Assembly (NCBI RefSeq): GCF_900112775.1
Contig: NZ_FOYZ01000007.1
Location: forward strand, 49,445 to 113,444
Length of the DNA stretch: 64,000 nt
Origin: Anaeromicropila populeti
Lineage (GTDB): Bacteria; Bacillota; Clostridia; Lachnospirales; Lachnospiraceae
Direction: 5' to 3'
The notes below the pieces were generated by a model. The model had not been told where the DNA came from and did no database searches. It saw nothing but the letters and a program-made list of their open reading frames with translations. This document shows, piece by piece, positions 1 to 8,947 of the stretch. Position 1 is the stretch's first letter. Every line of letters begins with the position of its first letter. The translations under genes were made by a program, and so were the position numbers.

Positions 1-1520
1 ACTGGTGTTGGTGTTACCACTGGTGTTGGTGTTACCACTGGATCATTTGTAAATAATGATGCAGGTAATTCATCTCTGGTAAGTACATATTCATGTGTAT
101 AATATTTCTTTAACATATCTAATGAGGTATATGTTTCTGTGTAATCATAAGAACCTACATAAGGAACTACGAATTCTCCACCCCAAGTATTGTTCCAGCT
201 CCATGGAATCTTATCTTCCATTAACTGGTCTGGATCAATTAATACACCATTTTCAGATAAAGTAATAATCTTTGGAGTGCTTGTATAAGCTAATGCTTTT
301 AAGAAACCATTTGCTTGTGAGCTGTAGTCCTGCTTACTTGCATAGATATCTTCACCGATAATATCTACATATTCATCACCTGGATACCAATCAGCTGACT
401 GTCCGTTCCATACCCAGATTAAGTTGTTTAATCCATGATAATTTGTCAGTCTGTCATACATTAATTTCCACAGTTCAATGTAAGGACCTGCTCCTTTTGC
501 TCCCCACCAGAACCATCCGCCGCTAGCTTCATGTAATGGTCTCCACAAAATAGGAACTCCTGCATCTTGTAATTTTTTAAGCTGAACTGCAATTGCATCA
601 ATATCACGAATCAAAGTTGTATACTCTTGTGATGTATGATCTGCCATAGCAACAGAAAGGTCATATGTAGTGTTTGCAGTGTAGAAACCGCCCCACTTCT
701 TACTGTCATCTGTAGAAGCGCCAATTGGTGACTGCCAGTGCCAGCAGAAAGTTACAAGACCGCCATTATTCCACCAGTCAATTGCTTTTTCGGTATCTTG
801 TCCAGGATTACATCCTAGAGCAACACGGCTTGGTGAATAATCGCTGAAATCCAAACCAATTACAGCTGGATATTTTCCAGTCTTATTGTAAATTGTATCA
901 ATTTCAGTGTATCTTGTTGTATAAGCAAACTGTCCAGACAAAATATTTTTACCATAAATACTTGTTAAATAAGTCATCAACTTTTGTGTTGCAGCAGTAG
1001 CATTTGGGTTAATTAAAGTATCTGGAATATTAGTTGGGATATTTAAATCATCTGCTAATGATATTTCTAAGTAGTCAATTAATACCCAGCCCCAACATCT
1101 GGTGATACGAATTTTGTTTTCACCAGCTGCTAATTTTACAGTACCAATTGTCTTCTGTTCAAATGCAGCATTTTCATCTAAAATAGCATTGAATGACTGA
1201 CTACCGTTTACTGTAACTGTTTCTTCCTTATATCCATACTTTGCACAAAATCCAAGATCTAACTTATAACGGCCTGCTGTTGCAGCATTTACCGTAAATT
1301 CAATATAAGATCCTGTATCTTTTAAACCGTCTAAGTAACCTGTTCCTGAATAGCCTGACTCTGTGCTGGCAACTTCAGCACCAGAAATATAAGCATCCTC
1401 TGCTTCATAGCGCACACCTGCCGCCTGAACTTTGGCACCAGGTACATAACCTGATAACATCGTTACAAGTAAAGCAAGCGTAAGAACTAATGAAAATGTT
1501 TTTCGCTTCATATTTTTCAT
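1..1520 (-). CDS. Secreted GH26 endo-beta-mannanase, C-terminus beyond the window edge
   Basis: Partial gene; the 3' end lies beyond base 1. It predicts a secreted enzyme that cuts beta-1,4-mannan. The ATG at 1520 follows AGGAGG with 9 nt spacing. The N-terminus is a signal peptide (MKNMKRKTFSLVLTLALLV). Next comes a CBM6/35-like carbohydrate-binding module beginning YEAEDAYISG (about residues 35-170). The GH26 catalytic domain follows, with the acid/base glutamate in RPLHEASGGWFWWG and a probable nucleophile glutamate in LSENG. The last codons read form a Pro/Thr/Val linker (VVTPTP repeated), which usually leads to another binding or anchoring module. Family membership is confident. Mannan specificity is inferred from the family, and the domain after the linker cannot be seen. 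Confidence 0.88.
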   Translation of the reverse strand, partial: MKNMKRKTFSLVLTLALLVTMLSGYVPGAKVQAAGVRYEAEDAYISGAEVASTESGYSGTGYLDGLKDTGSYIEFTVNAATAGRYKLDLGFCAKYGYKEETVTVNGSQSFNAILDENAAFEQKTIGTVKLAAGENKIRITRCWGWVLIDYLEISLADDLNIPTNIPDTLINPNATAATQKLMTYLTSIYGKNILSGQFAYTTRYTEIDTIYNKTGKYPAVIGLDFSDYSPSRVALGCNPGQDTEKAIDWWNNGGLVTFCWHWQSPIGASTDDSKKWGGFYTANTTYDLSVAMADHTSQEYTTLIRDIDAIAVQLKKLQDAGVPILWRPLHEASGGWFWWGAKGAGPYIELWKLMYDRLTNYHGLNNLIWVWNGQSADWYPGDEYVDIIGEDIYASKQDYSSQANGFLKALAYTSTPKIITLSENGVLIDPDQLMEDKIPWSWNNTWGGEFVVPYVGSYDYTETYTSLDMLKKYYTHEYVLTRDELPASLFTNDPVVTPTPVVTPTP

Positions 1521-1553
1521 TCTTGAACTCCTCCTAATTTTTATTATAGTTAT

Positions 1554-1582
1554 ATTATAATACAAATCAGGTGAGAAATCTT
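1554..1582 (-). promoter_or_regulatory. Possible promoter of the mannanase gene
   Basis: On the minus strand a perfect TATAAT (1554-1559) lies 34 nt upstream of the mannanase ATG. A poor -35 (AAGATT) sits 17 bp further upstream. The rest of the 1583-1825 gap is AT-rich, and I see no gene in it. Confidence 0.4.
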
Positions 1583-1825
1583 GATTTTTCGTATCGTGTA
1601 GTTTTTTTTAGTATATCATGTTAGGTAAATTTCAGTTAACTTCATTAACTCTATAATAGTTTGGATTTATTTTTATAACTTAATTCATATTTATTACACT
1701 TTAATTTTAAGCAAAATAAACTTTCATTAATTAGGTTCATCTTTTTACAGTTGATTTCCAGTTAAACTATTTTGTTAATTATAAAGTAAAACACATACAC
1801 AAACAAACCAATATTTTAGTTTAAC

Positions 1826-1869
1826 AAAAAAAGAGAACTTCCAGGTTTACCCCAAAAATTCTCTTTTTT
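1826..1869 (-). terminator. Rho-independent terminator of the NlpC/P60 gene
   Basis: Read on the minus strand, AAAAAAGAGAA pairs with TTCTCTTTTTT across a loop of about 21 nt. The T-rich right arm acts as the tail. It starts 1 base after the stop codon at 1871. Confidence 0.7.
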
Positions 1870-1870
1870 C

Positions 1871-3010
1871 TTATCCTATTATTCTTCTTACCGCATAAAT
1901 AGTCCTATAGTTATAATTTGATATCTTAATTCCATCCTCTGGATTACTGGCATGAACCACCTTGCCTCCACCAATATACATCGCCACGTGATTTACTGTA
2001 CCATTTCTTGTATAAAACAACAAATCACCTGCCTGAAGCTGGCTCACACTAACTCCTGAACCAGCATAAACCTGCTGGCGGGACGTTCTTGGAATAGTAT
2101 ATCCAAAATTACGATATATCGACTGGATAAAGCCTGAGCAGTCTGCACCGTTAGTCAGACTGGTTCCGCCCCATACATATGGATTTCCAACAAATTGCAT
2201 TGCATAAGCAGCAATGTCAGAACCTACCGAAGAATATGCTTCTCCATAGGTCTGTTTTATGGCAGTGCCTCCCTCTGTCTGGATCACGTCTGTTTCTTGT
2301 TCTCCCAATTGGGCTTGTTGCTCTGCCAATTTTGCCGCCTGTTCTTCAGCAATTCTTGCCTGCTCTTCTTCAATAGAAATGGCATATTCAAATTCATAGG
2401 TTAGTAGCACATATTCCTTTGCCACATACCCCTTTTGCCCTTCTGCCTCAATTTTCACCCAGTTCTCTTTTTCTTCCAGTACGTGGTAAACTGTTCCTTC
2501 TGGAACTAAAGTCAGACATTTTGACGACTCATCTGCCTTCTCTCTAACCTTCAGTGTCTGAGTGTTCACTGTTGCAATTTTGGTTGCATACTCATCTAGT
2601 AATGGTTCTGCTTCCTGTCCAATTGCTAAGTACTCCTTGGCAATATACCCCTTCACGTCTCCGGATGTTATCTTTACCCATCCGTCATCTACAAGTTCTA
2701 CCGTTGCTGCACATCCTTCATACAGCTTTCCAACAATCTCTCCCTCCATATCAGGCTCTTTTCTAATGTTTACATAATCCGCTGCTATAGAAACTGCAAG
2801 ATTTGCATATGGTGAAATCTGTACAAAGCTATCTGTCAAATCCACAACTGTCTGACTAAATGCTTCTGCTGACATTACATTTATAGGCAAACCTTCATTG
2901 CTTGTAATCGTAGTATTCGTGAAACTGGTTATACTTGCACTTGCTGTTATGTTTATAAAAAATGGTGTTGCCAAACAAAATACGATTTTTAGAATATTTT
3001 TTCTTTTCAT
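1871..3010 (-). CDS. Secreted NlpC/P60 peptidoglycan hydrolase with two SH3 domains
   Basis: Predicted exported cell-wall endopeptidase of 379 aa. I chose the ATG at 3010 because AAAGG lies 6 nt before it; the ATG at 3016 is too close to that site. A signal peptide covers about residues 1-27. Two bacterial SH3 domains follow (about 55-105, ending GYIAKEYLA, and about 145-200, ending GYVAKEYV). An Ala/Glu/Gln-rich linker (IEEEQARIAEEQAAKL) comes next. The C-terminal NlpC/P60 domain has the catalytic Cys in GADCSGF, a His in VNHVAMYIGGG and a downstream His in VVHAS. The catalytic triad appears intact. The usual family reaction is cleavage of the D-Glu to diamino acid bond. The gene is monocistronic. 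Confidence 0.92.
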   Translation of the reverse strand: MKRKNILKIVFCLATPFFINITASASITSFTNTTITSNEGLPINVMSAEAFSQTVVDLTDSFVQISPYANLAVSIAADYVNIRKEPDMEGEIVGKLYEGCAATVELVDDGWVKITSGDVKGYIAKEYLAIGQEAEPLLDEYATKIATVNTQTLKVREKADESSKCLTLVPEGTVYHVLEEKENWVKIEAEGQKGYVAKEYVLLTYEFEYAISIEEEQARIAEEQAAKLAEQQAQLGEQETDVIQTEGGTAIKQTYGEAYSSVGSDIAAYAMQFVGNPYVWGGTSLTNGADCSGFIQSIYRNFGYTIPRTSRQQVYAGSGVSVSQLQAGDLLFYTRNGTVNHVAMYIGGGKVVHASNPEDGIKISNYNYRTIYAVRRIIG

Positions 3011-3113
3011 AGTCATCCTTTACATGTTACATCTTTATTACAATTGTTACAGATTTGTTAACAACTGTATTAAAATTATAGCAGAGGATTCTAATACTGT
3101 CAATTTGTAAAAA

Positions 3114-6038
3114 TTAGCAAACTAATTGTTTTGATACACTACTGAGCTTCTCACAGGTTTCTTCAAATTCTCTTTCAGCCGTTGACATCTCTACAATGCC
3201 TGCCCCAGCCCGAAGCCACGCATTCTCTTTATTTTGAAATACAGTACGTAATACAAGTGCTGCATCCAACACACCGTTGTAGTCATATGTAATAACACTT
3301 CCACTATATAAATTTCTTGGTTCCTCTTCTAAACGTCCGATTGCCTCAATAGACTCTCTTTTTGGAATACCAGAAGCCGTAACTGCTGGAAACAAGGAAT
3401 TAAATGCGTGCCATGAATTACAGTCTTTTCTCAATTTCCCTTTTAGTCTGGATGCCAAATGCTGTACCGTTCCCCTTTCTAAAACAGACATAAAATCTGT
3501 CACAACCACACTGTTTTCCTCACACACACGCTCTAATTCTTCATATGCCAGCTTTACAGAGACAGCATGCTCTGAAATTTCCTTAGAATCTCTAAGTAAT
3601 TCTTCTTTCAATTTTTGTGTTTCTTCACGATTTTCCTTCATAGCACGGGTTCCTGCAAGGGGAAATGTACTGACATATCCATTTTCATCTACTTCTGCAA
3701 CTGTTTCAGGGCTAAAACCAATTACTTCAATCCCCTCTAATTTGATAAAATAAGATCTTGCTGGCGTATTCACTCTGCGCCCTGCAATATAGCTGGCTGC
3801 CATATCCAAACGTTCTTGTAGAGAAAGCTTTCTTGATAAAATAATTTTATTATACTTTGTGTCCTGAATTTCTCTAACACCCTTTGTTACAATGTCTTTG
3901 TAATAGTCTTTTTTTTCTGTAAAAATATAAGGAAGCTCCATTTTTTCCTTTGCAACTCGTTGTTTCAGCTGCTTGCCATCATCTGTTCCATTTATAAGTT
4001 CTTTTAACAAATTGGACAAAGTCTGTAACTCCTCTTTTTGCAATGAACGGAGCAGAATTTTCCCATTACAGATTCTTACCTCTGATTTTGGTATAAACAT
4101 TTTTAGCAGACAATCCTCCTCTGCCTGTAACGGCAAATGATAGTTATAATATGCCAGTCCAAAATTTGCAATTCCATAGGCGCGCCAGCCCTTTATTTTT
4201 ACACATGAAAATGCCTTTTCCACAGAAATACTTAAATCATTATTTTCCAAAATAATTTCTTCTTTTTCCATAGAGAGTATGGTTTGCTCTGGTGTTGATT
4301 TTAGCATTGCGTAAATTCCAAACCCAGCTGAAAGTTCTCCATTATTTTCATAGACTACAAAATTATCATAATTGCTTTGCTCACAAACCTGTACCATTAA
4401 AAAATGAGCATCCACATCTGCCTCCAGCTGTTCTTCAAAATAGCATACATCCATTGCCGATTCCTCCAGTTTTTTCTTATCAATTTTTCCCAGCTTTGTG
4501 AGAGGCCATGCATCAATACAGCTTAATTGATCAGGCATTTTATATTGTGCAACCCCCATATTCCTTAGATAGTTATGTACCTCATCTATTGTAAGATCCT
4601 GATTTCTGGTTATTAGAAATGCACAGCTGCGATGTCCTAAATTTTTATCCGGAATGCCAATTACCACTGCCTCCTGAATTTCATCATGGGTACATAAAAA
4701 GCCTTCCACCTCTGCGGGCATGATTTTTTCACCTGCCCTATTAATCTGCTCCCTGACTCTTCCTCCCATCTGTAGATTTCCTTCCCTTGTAATTCTCGCC
4801 CTGTCTCCTGTATAATAAAATCCATCCTCTGTAAAACAGCTTTTATTTACTTCTGGCGCCCGATAGTACCCCCTGATTGTATAGGGACCTCTTGCCAACA
4901 GTTCCCCATACTCACCCTGCTGTACATCATTTCCCATTTCATCCACAATTTTTATTTCATCTGCATCTGATATGGGTTTTCCCTGGCAGGTACAAACGAT
5001 GTCCTCTGTGTCCTCAGGAGATGTAAAACATATTAATCCTTCTGCTGTGCCAAATACATTTTGAAGCTTACATTTCATTTCTGTATGTATACGTCTTGCA
5101 ATGGTTTCTTCTAATAATGCGCCTCCTACCTGAAGTAATGCCAGGCTGGATAAATCGTTTTCATCATCCCACTCCAATACTTCCAAGTATAAGCTGACCA
5201 AGGATGGAACCAGCGCCGTAATCGTAACCTTTTCCTTTTCAATAAGAGGAAACACTTCATCTGGACTTGTGCTGTAACTCATTACCACCTTTCCACCTAC
5301 AGAAAGTGTTCCCAACACTCCTGGATTTCCAAATGCAAAATTGTGGGCAATCGGCAATACCGCCAGGTACACACTGCTTTCGTTCAAGCTACTGGCTCCG
5401 GCTGCCATCTTTACATTATACCAATAATCCGTCTGGGTTCTCGGTATTAATTTAGGAATTCCTGTTGTACCTCCTGATAAAAGCAGGACGGCTATGTCAC
5501 GATGAGATGGTGCCACTAATGCTGTCTTTATCCCCTTGATATCGGAAAGTTTATAGCAACCATCCACATTTCCGTCCACAATTAAATATTTGACGGTTTC
5601 TGTTTTATCAACGATTGTTTTTGCCATTTCAACATATTGAAATCCCATATACTCATCTGGAATAATATAGGCAACCGGCTTTGCCAGCTCAATAATTTTT
5701 GTTATTTCAGCCTCACGATGGGCTGGCAATACAAAAACAGGAATTGCTCCCACCCTTGACAATGCAAAAAAGACCGTCATAAATGAAATTCTATTAGGTA
5801 GCTGCACAATAACACGTTCTCCCTTTTTTATGCCCATTTGTACAAATCCATATGCCATTTCATCCGCTTTCTCATTTAATTCTTCATATGTAATTGTTCT
5901 ATCGCCTTCTACAATAGCAACTCTTTCTTTATACTTTTGCGACCATTGGTTTAACTGATCTCCAAAATTGGTTTTTTCCCAATACCCAGCATCTTCATAC
6001 CTCTTGGCAAAGTTTCCATACTCATCCATTGTACTCAT
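3114..6038 (-). CDS. Fused aryl-AMP ligase / salicylate synthase for siderophore initiation
   Basis: 974 aa from the ATG at 6038 (AAGGAGGAAA before it; six codons further upstream stay open but lack a site). The N-terminal half (about 1-535) is a stand-alone aryl-acid adenylation enzyme of the DhbE/YbtE type, with the P-loop SGGTTGIPKLIPRT at about 189-201 and YYTGDRARI. It would adenylate the aryl acid and load it on the ArCP of the NRPS at 39617. The C-terminal half (about 540-974) is a chorismate-utilising enzyme closest by eye to MbtI/Irp9 salicylate synthase: GFSPETVAEV, PLAGTRA, DSKEISEHAVSV, TASGIPKRE, GAGIVEMSTAEREFEET. In Yersinia these activities are separate proteins (YbtE, YbtS). 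Asn238 stands where DHB-activating enzymes usually have Ser and salicylate-activating ones Cys (AHNFAFGNPG), so exact substrate preference is open. A palindromic operator lies upstream. Confidence 0.88.
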   Translation of the reverse strand: MSTMDEYGNFAKRYEDAGYWEKTNFGDQLNQWSQKYKERVAIVEGDRTITYEELNEKADEMAYGFVQMGIKKGERVIVQLPNRISFMTVFFALSRVGAIPVFVLPAHREAEITKIIELAKPVAYIIPDEYMGFQYVEMAKTIVDKTETVKYLIVDGNVDGCYKLSDIKGIKTALVAPSHRDIAVLLLSGGTTGIPKLIPRTQTDYWYNVKMAAGASSLNESSVYLAVLPIAHNFAFGNPGVLGTLSVGGKVVMSYSTSPDEVFPLIEKEKVTITALVPSLVSLYLEVLEWDDENDLSSLALLQVGGALLEETIARRIHTEMKCKLQNVFGTAEGLICFTSPEDTEDIVCTCQGKPISDADEIKIVDEMGNDVQQGEYGELLARGPYTIRGYYRAPEVNKSCFTEDGFYYTGDRARITREGNLQMGGRVREQINRAGEKIMPAEVEGFLCTHDEIQEAVVIGIPDKNLGHRSCAFLITRNQDLTIDEVHNYLRNMGVAQYKMPDQLSCIDAWPLTKLGKIDKKKLEESAMDVCYFEEQLEADVDAHFLMVQVCEQSNYDNFVVYENNGELSAGFGIYAMLKSTPEQTILSMEKEEIILENNDLSISVEKAFSCVKIKGWRAYGIANFGLAYYNYHLPLQAEEDCLLKMFIPKSEVRICNGKILLRSLQKEELQTLSNLLKELINGTDDGKQLKQRVAKEKMELPYIFTEKKDYYKDIVTKGVREIQDTKYNKIILSRKLSLQERLDMAASYIAGRRVNTPARSYFIKLEGIEVIGFSPETVAEVDENGYVSTFPLAGTRAMKENREETQKLKEELLRDSKEISEHAVSVKLAYEELERVCEENSVVVTDFMSVLERGTVQHLASRLKGKLRKDCNSWHAFNSLFPAVTASGIPKRESIEAIGRLEEEPRNLYSGSVITYDYNGVLDAALVLRTVFQNKENAWLRAGAGIVEMSTAEREFEETCEKLSSVSKQLVC

Positions 6039-6076
6039 ATATTTTCCTCCTTGCATACAAACCGGCTTATAATATT

Positions 6077-6104
6077 TCTTTAGTTAGTTGTAGCTAACTA
6101 AAGA
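6077..6104. promoter_or_regulatory. Palindromic operator, strongest copy of the siderophore-locus motif
   Basis: TCTTTAGTTAG and CTAACTAAAGA form perfect 11-bp inverted arms around a 6-bp spacer (TTGTAG). It lies 39 bp upstream of the ATG of the ligase/salicylate synthase, next to -10-like AT-rich sequence. The core AGTTAG-N6-CTAACT recurs at 16352 and 39837, both at siderophore promoters. The form resembles DtxR/IdeR-type iron boxes; the regulator itself is not in this window. Confidence 0.75.
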
Positions 6105-6197
6105 CTATTTTAATTTTTTTCTTGTCTGTTCTGCAAGTCTGTAACTAACTGTTTTTTCTCAATAGGTGGTTTTTGATAATTTTAATCATTGGTTCAT

Positions 6198-6230
6198 AAA
6201 AAACAGGCTGTACCCGCCAGCCTGTTTTTT
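6198..6230 (-). terminator. Terminator of the rubrerythrin operon (bidirectional form)
   Basis: AAAAAACAGGCTG and CAGCCTGTTTTTT are perfect 13-bp arms with a 7-nt loop. It lies 20 bp past the rubrerythrin stop. Read on the minus strand it ends in a run of T. Confidence 0.9.
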
Positions 6231-6249
6231 ATTATTATCTATTATTTTA

Positions 6250-6789
6250 TTAATAATTTTCTGCTTTTATCTGGAAATACGCCTTAGGATGTGCGCAAAC
6301 TGGACAGACATCTGGTGCCTGCTTTCCAAATTCAATGTGCCCACAATTGGAGCACTGCCACATCACGTCATTGTCCTTTGAGAAAACATAACCGCCTTCT
6401 ACGCTTGCAAGAAGCTTTCTGTAGCGTTCCTCATGCTCCTTCTCGATTTTGGCAACTCCTTCAAAAAGAGCTGCTATATCCTCAAAGCCTTCCTCTCTGG
6501 CTACCTTGGCGAATGAAGCATACATATCTGTCCATTCATAATTCTCACCATCGGCTGCATCCTTTAAGTTTGCAATCGTATCTGGAATGGAACCACCATG
6601 TAATAACTTAAACCATATTTTAGCATGTTCCTTTTCGTTGGCTGCTGTCTCTTCAAACAATGCTGCTATTTGAACGTAGCCATCTTTCTTTGCCTTTGAA
6701 GCATAATAGGTATACTTATTGCGTGCCTGTGATTCTCCAGCAAATGCCGCCATAAGATTTGCTTCTGTCTTCGTTCCCTTTAGTTCCAT
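6250..6789 (-). CDS. Rubrerythrin
   Basis: 179 aa non-haem diiron protein that reduces hydrogen peroxide in anaerobes. The N-terminal four-helix diiron domain (about 1-135) carries the Glu/His ligand motifs [23 protein letters not shown] and [13 protein letters not shown]. The C-terminal rubredoxin-like domain has two Cys pairs (CSNCGH and CPVCAHP) that bind one iron. Length is typical. It is the last gene of the four-gene minus-strand operon fprA-rubredoxin-hrb-rubrerythrin, 31 bp behind hrb, and probably receives electrons from the rubredoxins encoded upstream. Confidence 0.95.
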   Translation of the reverse strand: MELKGTKTEANLMAAFAGESQARNKYTYYASKAKKDGYVQIAALFEETAANEKEHAKIWFKLLHGGSIPDTIANLKDAADGENYEWTDMYASFAKVAREEGFEDIAALFEGVAKIEKEHEERYRKLLASVEGGYVFSKDNDVMWQCSNCGHIEFGKQAPDVCPVCAHPKAYFQIKAENY

Positions 6790-6820
6790 TTCTCAACCAT
6801 CCTTTCACTGCTTTATTCTG

Positions 6821-7429
6821 TTAGTCCTCAATTTTCTCAAAATCTGCTGCTCCATGCTTACAGATTGGACAAATAAAATCTTCAGGCAGTTCATCCCCTT
6901 CATAAACATAACCGCATATTTTACAACGGTATCCCTTCTTTTTCGCTGGGGCTGGTGCTGGTTTTATGAACTGCTGATAATAAGCGTAGGTTACAGATTC
7001 CCCCTCAGATAATACATCTGCGTCTGTGACATCTGCCAGAAAAAGTGTATGAGTGCCTAAGTCCATGGACGATACTACTTTACAGGAAATATAAGCATTT
7101 GTATCCTTCGTTAAATATAATATACCATTTTCACTTCTGCTTTTATCCTCATAGCCTTCAAACTTGTCCACTGTTTTTCCACTTTGAAAACCGAAATGCT
7201 TAAAAACTTCAAATGGCACAGAAGTAGTAAGTGCTGAAACATTAAATACTCCCGTATTTTGTATCATGTCATGTGTAAGATTCTGCTTATTAACGGCCAC
7301 CATAACACGATTAGGTGTTGTTGTTACCTGCATCACTGTGTTAACCACACATCCATTATCCTTGCCAGCTTCACAAGCTGTCAGCACATATAGTCCATAT
7401 CCTATCTTGTACATTGCCTGTTGATTCAT
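6821..7429 (-). CDS. hrb: Flavin reductase-rubredoxin fusion (high-molecular-weight rubredoxin, Hrb)
   Basis: 202 aa, ATG at 7429 behind AGAGGAGGTAAGT. Residues 1 to about 155 are an FMN-binding flavin reductase domain (GYGLYVLTACEAGKDNGC). Residues about 165-200 are a rubredoxin (CKICGYVYEG and CPICKHG). In Moorella a protein of this architecture accepts electrons from NAD(P)H and passes them to the flavodiiron protein FprA. The same partner is encoded two genes upstream, so the same role is likely here. One open protein, no frameshift. Confidence 0.92.
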   Translation of the reverse strand: MNQQAMYKIGYGLYVLTACEAGKDNGCVVNTVMQVTTTPNRVMVAVNKQNLTHDMIQNTGVFNVSALTTSVPFEVFKHFGFQSGKTVDKFEGYEDKSRSENGILYLTKDTNAYISCKVVSSMDLGTHTLFLADVTDADVLSEGESVTYAYYQQFIKPAPAPAKKKGYRCKICGYVYEGDELPEDFICPICKHGAADFEKIED

Positions 7430-7466
7430 ACTTACCTCCTCTTATAACGTAATACTTTTACCAGTC

Positions 7467-7628
7467 CTATTCCTGAACTTCGAACTGATCTTTTCCCACT
7501 CCACAAACAGGGCAAACCCAGTCTTCTGGTATATCTTCAAAAGCTGTTCCTGCTGCAATTCCGCTATCTGGATCGCCTGCCTCTGGATCATATTCATAAC
7601 CACAAACTGTACATACATATTTTTTCAT
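7467..7628 (-). CDS. Rubredoxin
   Basis: 53 aa small redox protein, start ATG at 7628 (GAAGG 8 nt upstream; an in-frame ATG at 7634 is too near that site). It has the classic CTVCGY and [11 protein letters not shown] iron ligand pairs, with DWVCPVCG near the C-terminus. It lies between fprA (34 bp) and hrb (37 bp). It probably carries electrons to the flavodiiron protein or rubrerythrin. Confidence 0.95.
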   Translation of the reverse strand: MKKYVCTVCGYEYDPEAGDPDSGIAAGTAFEDIPEDWVCPVCGVGKDQFEVQE

Positions 7629-7662
7629 ATTCATTTACCTTCTTTCCTTATTTTTTTACCTG

Positions 7663-8877
7663 CTATTCATTGTTTCCTTTCAAAGAAACAAGTATTCTAT
7701 TCTTTAAATCAACCAGCTCGTCCATCTGGGACTCTTTTAAAGCTGATTTAATAGAAAGCGGTTTTTCAAACATTTCTATATTCTTCATTTCCTCTAAAAT
7801 CTGCTTCATATTTTTATAAGCAGCTGGTGCCCATGAACCATTTTCAATTAATGCTACTGTTCTATTCTGAAAATTATGTGCCTTTAGATCCAACAGAAAT
7901 GTCTCCATAACCGGATAGACACCGCCATTATACGTTGGTGCTGCAAGCACAAGATGACTGCAACGGAAAGCCTCTGATACCAGCTCTGATACATCTGTAT
8001 TAGAAATATCATACATTCTGATATTTTTAACCCCTTCCTCTGCAAGTTCTGCTGCCAATATGTTTACCGCCTGCTCCGTATCGCCATACATAGACGCATA
8101 GGCAATCATAACCGTATTTTCTTCTGGTTCATAACGGCTCCATTGATCATATTTATTAATAAAATATTCCACATTACTTCTCCAAACTGGTCCATGCAGC
8201 GGACAAATTATTGCAATATCCAGATTGGCCGCCTTTTTCAGCAGTGCCTGCACCTGTGCGCCATATTTTCCAACTATGTTCATATAGTATCTTCTGGCAT
8301 CATCCATCCAGTCCTGCTCAAATAAAATTTCATCATTAAAAATATTTCCATTCAATGCCCCAAATGTTCCAAATGCATCTGCTGAAAATAGAATTTTACT
8401 TTCCATATCATAAGTAACCATAACCTCTGGCCAGTGTACCATCGGTGCCATATAAAACTGCAAGGTATGCTTTCCTGTGGATAAGGTATCTGCTTCCTTT
8501 ATCACTACAGAACGAGAATCTATATCAAAATCAAAAAACTGTTTTATCATTTGAACGGTCTTGGCATTCCCTACAATCTTCATATCAGGGTAAATACTTG
8601 CAATTTCCTGCAAGGTCGCTCCATGATCAGGCTCCATATGATTTACAATTAAATAGTCAATGGTTTTTTCTCCTAATAAGCCCTTTAAATTCTCTATAAA
8701 CTGTCTGCTTACAGCAAAATCAACGGTATCAAATAAAACATTCTTTTCATCCAACAATAAATAGGCATTATAGGATACTCCTCTTGGAATCGGAAATATG
8801 TTTTCAAACAAAGCGAGACGCCTGTCACTTGCACCTACCCAAAAAATATCTTCCGTTACTTTTCTAACGCACTTCAT
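7663..8877 (-). CDS. fprA: Flavodiiron protein (O2/NO reductase)
   Basis: 404 aa. The N-terminal metallo-beta-lactamase-like domain (about 1-250) has the diiron ligand motif NHMEPDHG and further His/Asp residues (HWPEVMVTYD, FSADAFGTFG, CPLHGPVW). The C-terminal flavodoxin domain (about 255-400) begins VMIAYASMYGDTEQAV, an FMN phosphate loop. It reduces O2 to water (or NO to N2O) in the anaerobe cytoplasm. First gene of the fprA-rubredoxin-hrb-rubrerythrin operon. No key residue seems missing. Confidence 0.94.
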   Translation of the reverse strand: MKCVRKVTEDIFWVGASDRRLALFENIFPIPRGVSYNAYLLLDEKNVLFDTVDFAVSRQFIENLKGLLGEKTIDYLIVNHMEPDHGATLQEIASIYPDMKIVGNAKTVQMIKQFFDFDIDSRSVVIKEADTLSTGKHTLQFYMAPMVHWPEVMVTYDMESKILFSADAFGTFGALNGNIFNDEILFEQDWMDDARRYYMNIVGKYGAQVQALLKKAANLDIAIICPLHGPVWRSNVEYFINKYDQWSRYEPEENTVMIAYASMYGDTEQAVNILAAELAEEGVKNIRMYDISNTDVSELVSEAFRCSHLVLAAPTYNGGVYPVMETFLLDLKAHNFQNRTVALIENGSWAPAAYKNMKQILEEMKNIEMFEKPLSIKSALKESQMDELVDLKNRILVSLKGNNE

Positions 8878-8914
8878 TTTTGACCTCCCATCATTTAGTT
8901 AATTGTTTCATCTT

Positions 8915-8944
8915 ATAGTATATAGTATGTTAAGAAAAAAACAA
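8915..8944 (-). promoter_or_regulatory. Candidate sigma-A promoter of the fprA operon
   Basis: On the minus strand TTGTTT (8939-8944) lies 18 bp from TACTAT (8915-8920). The fprA ATG follows 38 bp downstream. The siderophore-locus palindrome is absent here, so this operon may be controlled by something else. Confidence 0.5.
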
Positions 8945-8947
8945 TAT

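Noticed and set aside
1-45. Tandem repeat of an 18-bp unit at the window start
   Set aside because: It encodes the repeated VVTPTP linker of the mannanase and needs no other explanation.
5267-5455. Plus-strand open frame opposite the aryl-AMP ligase
   Set aside because: Shadow of a clearly real gene.
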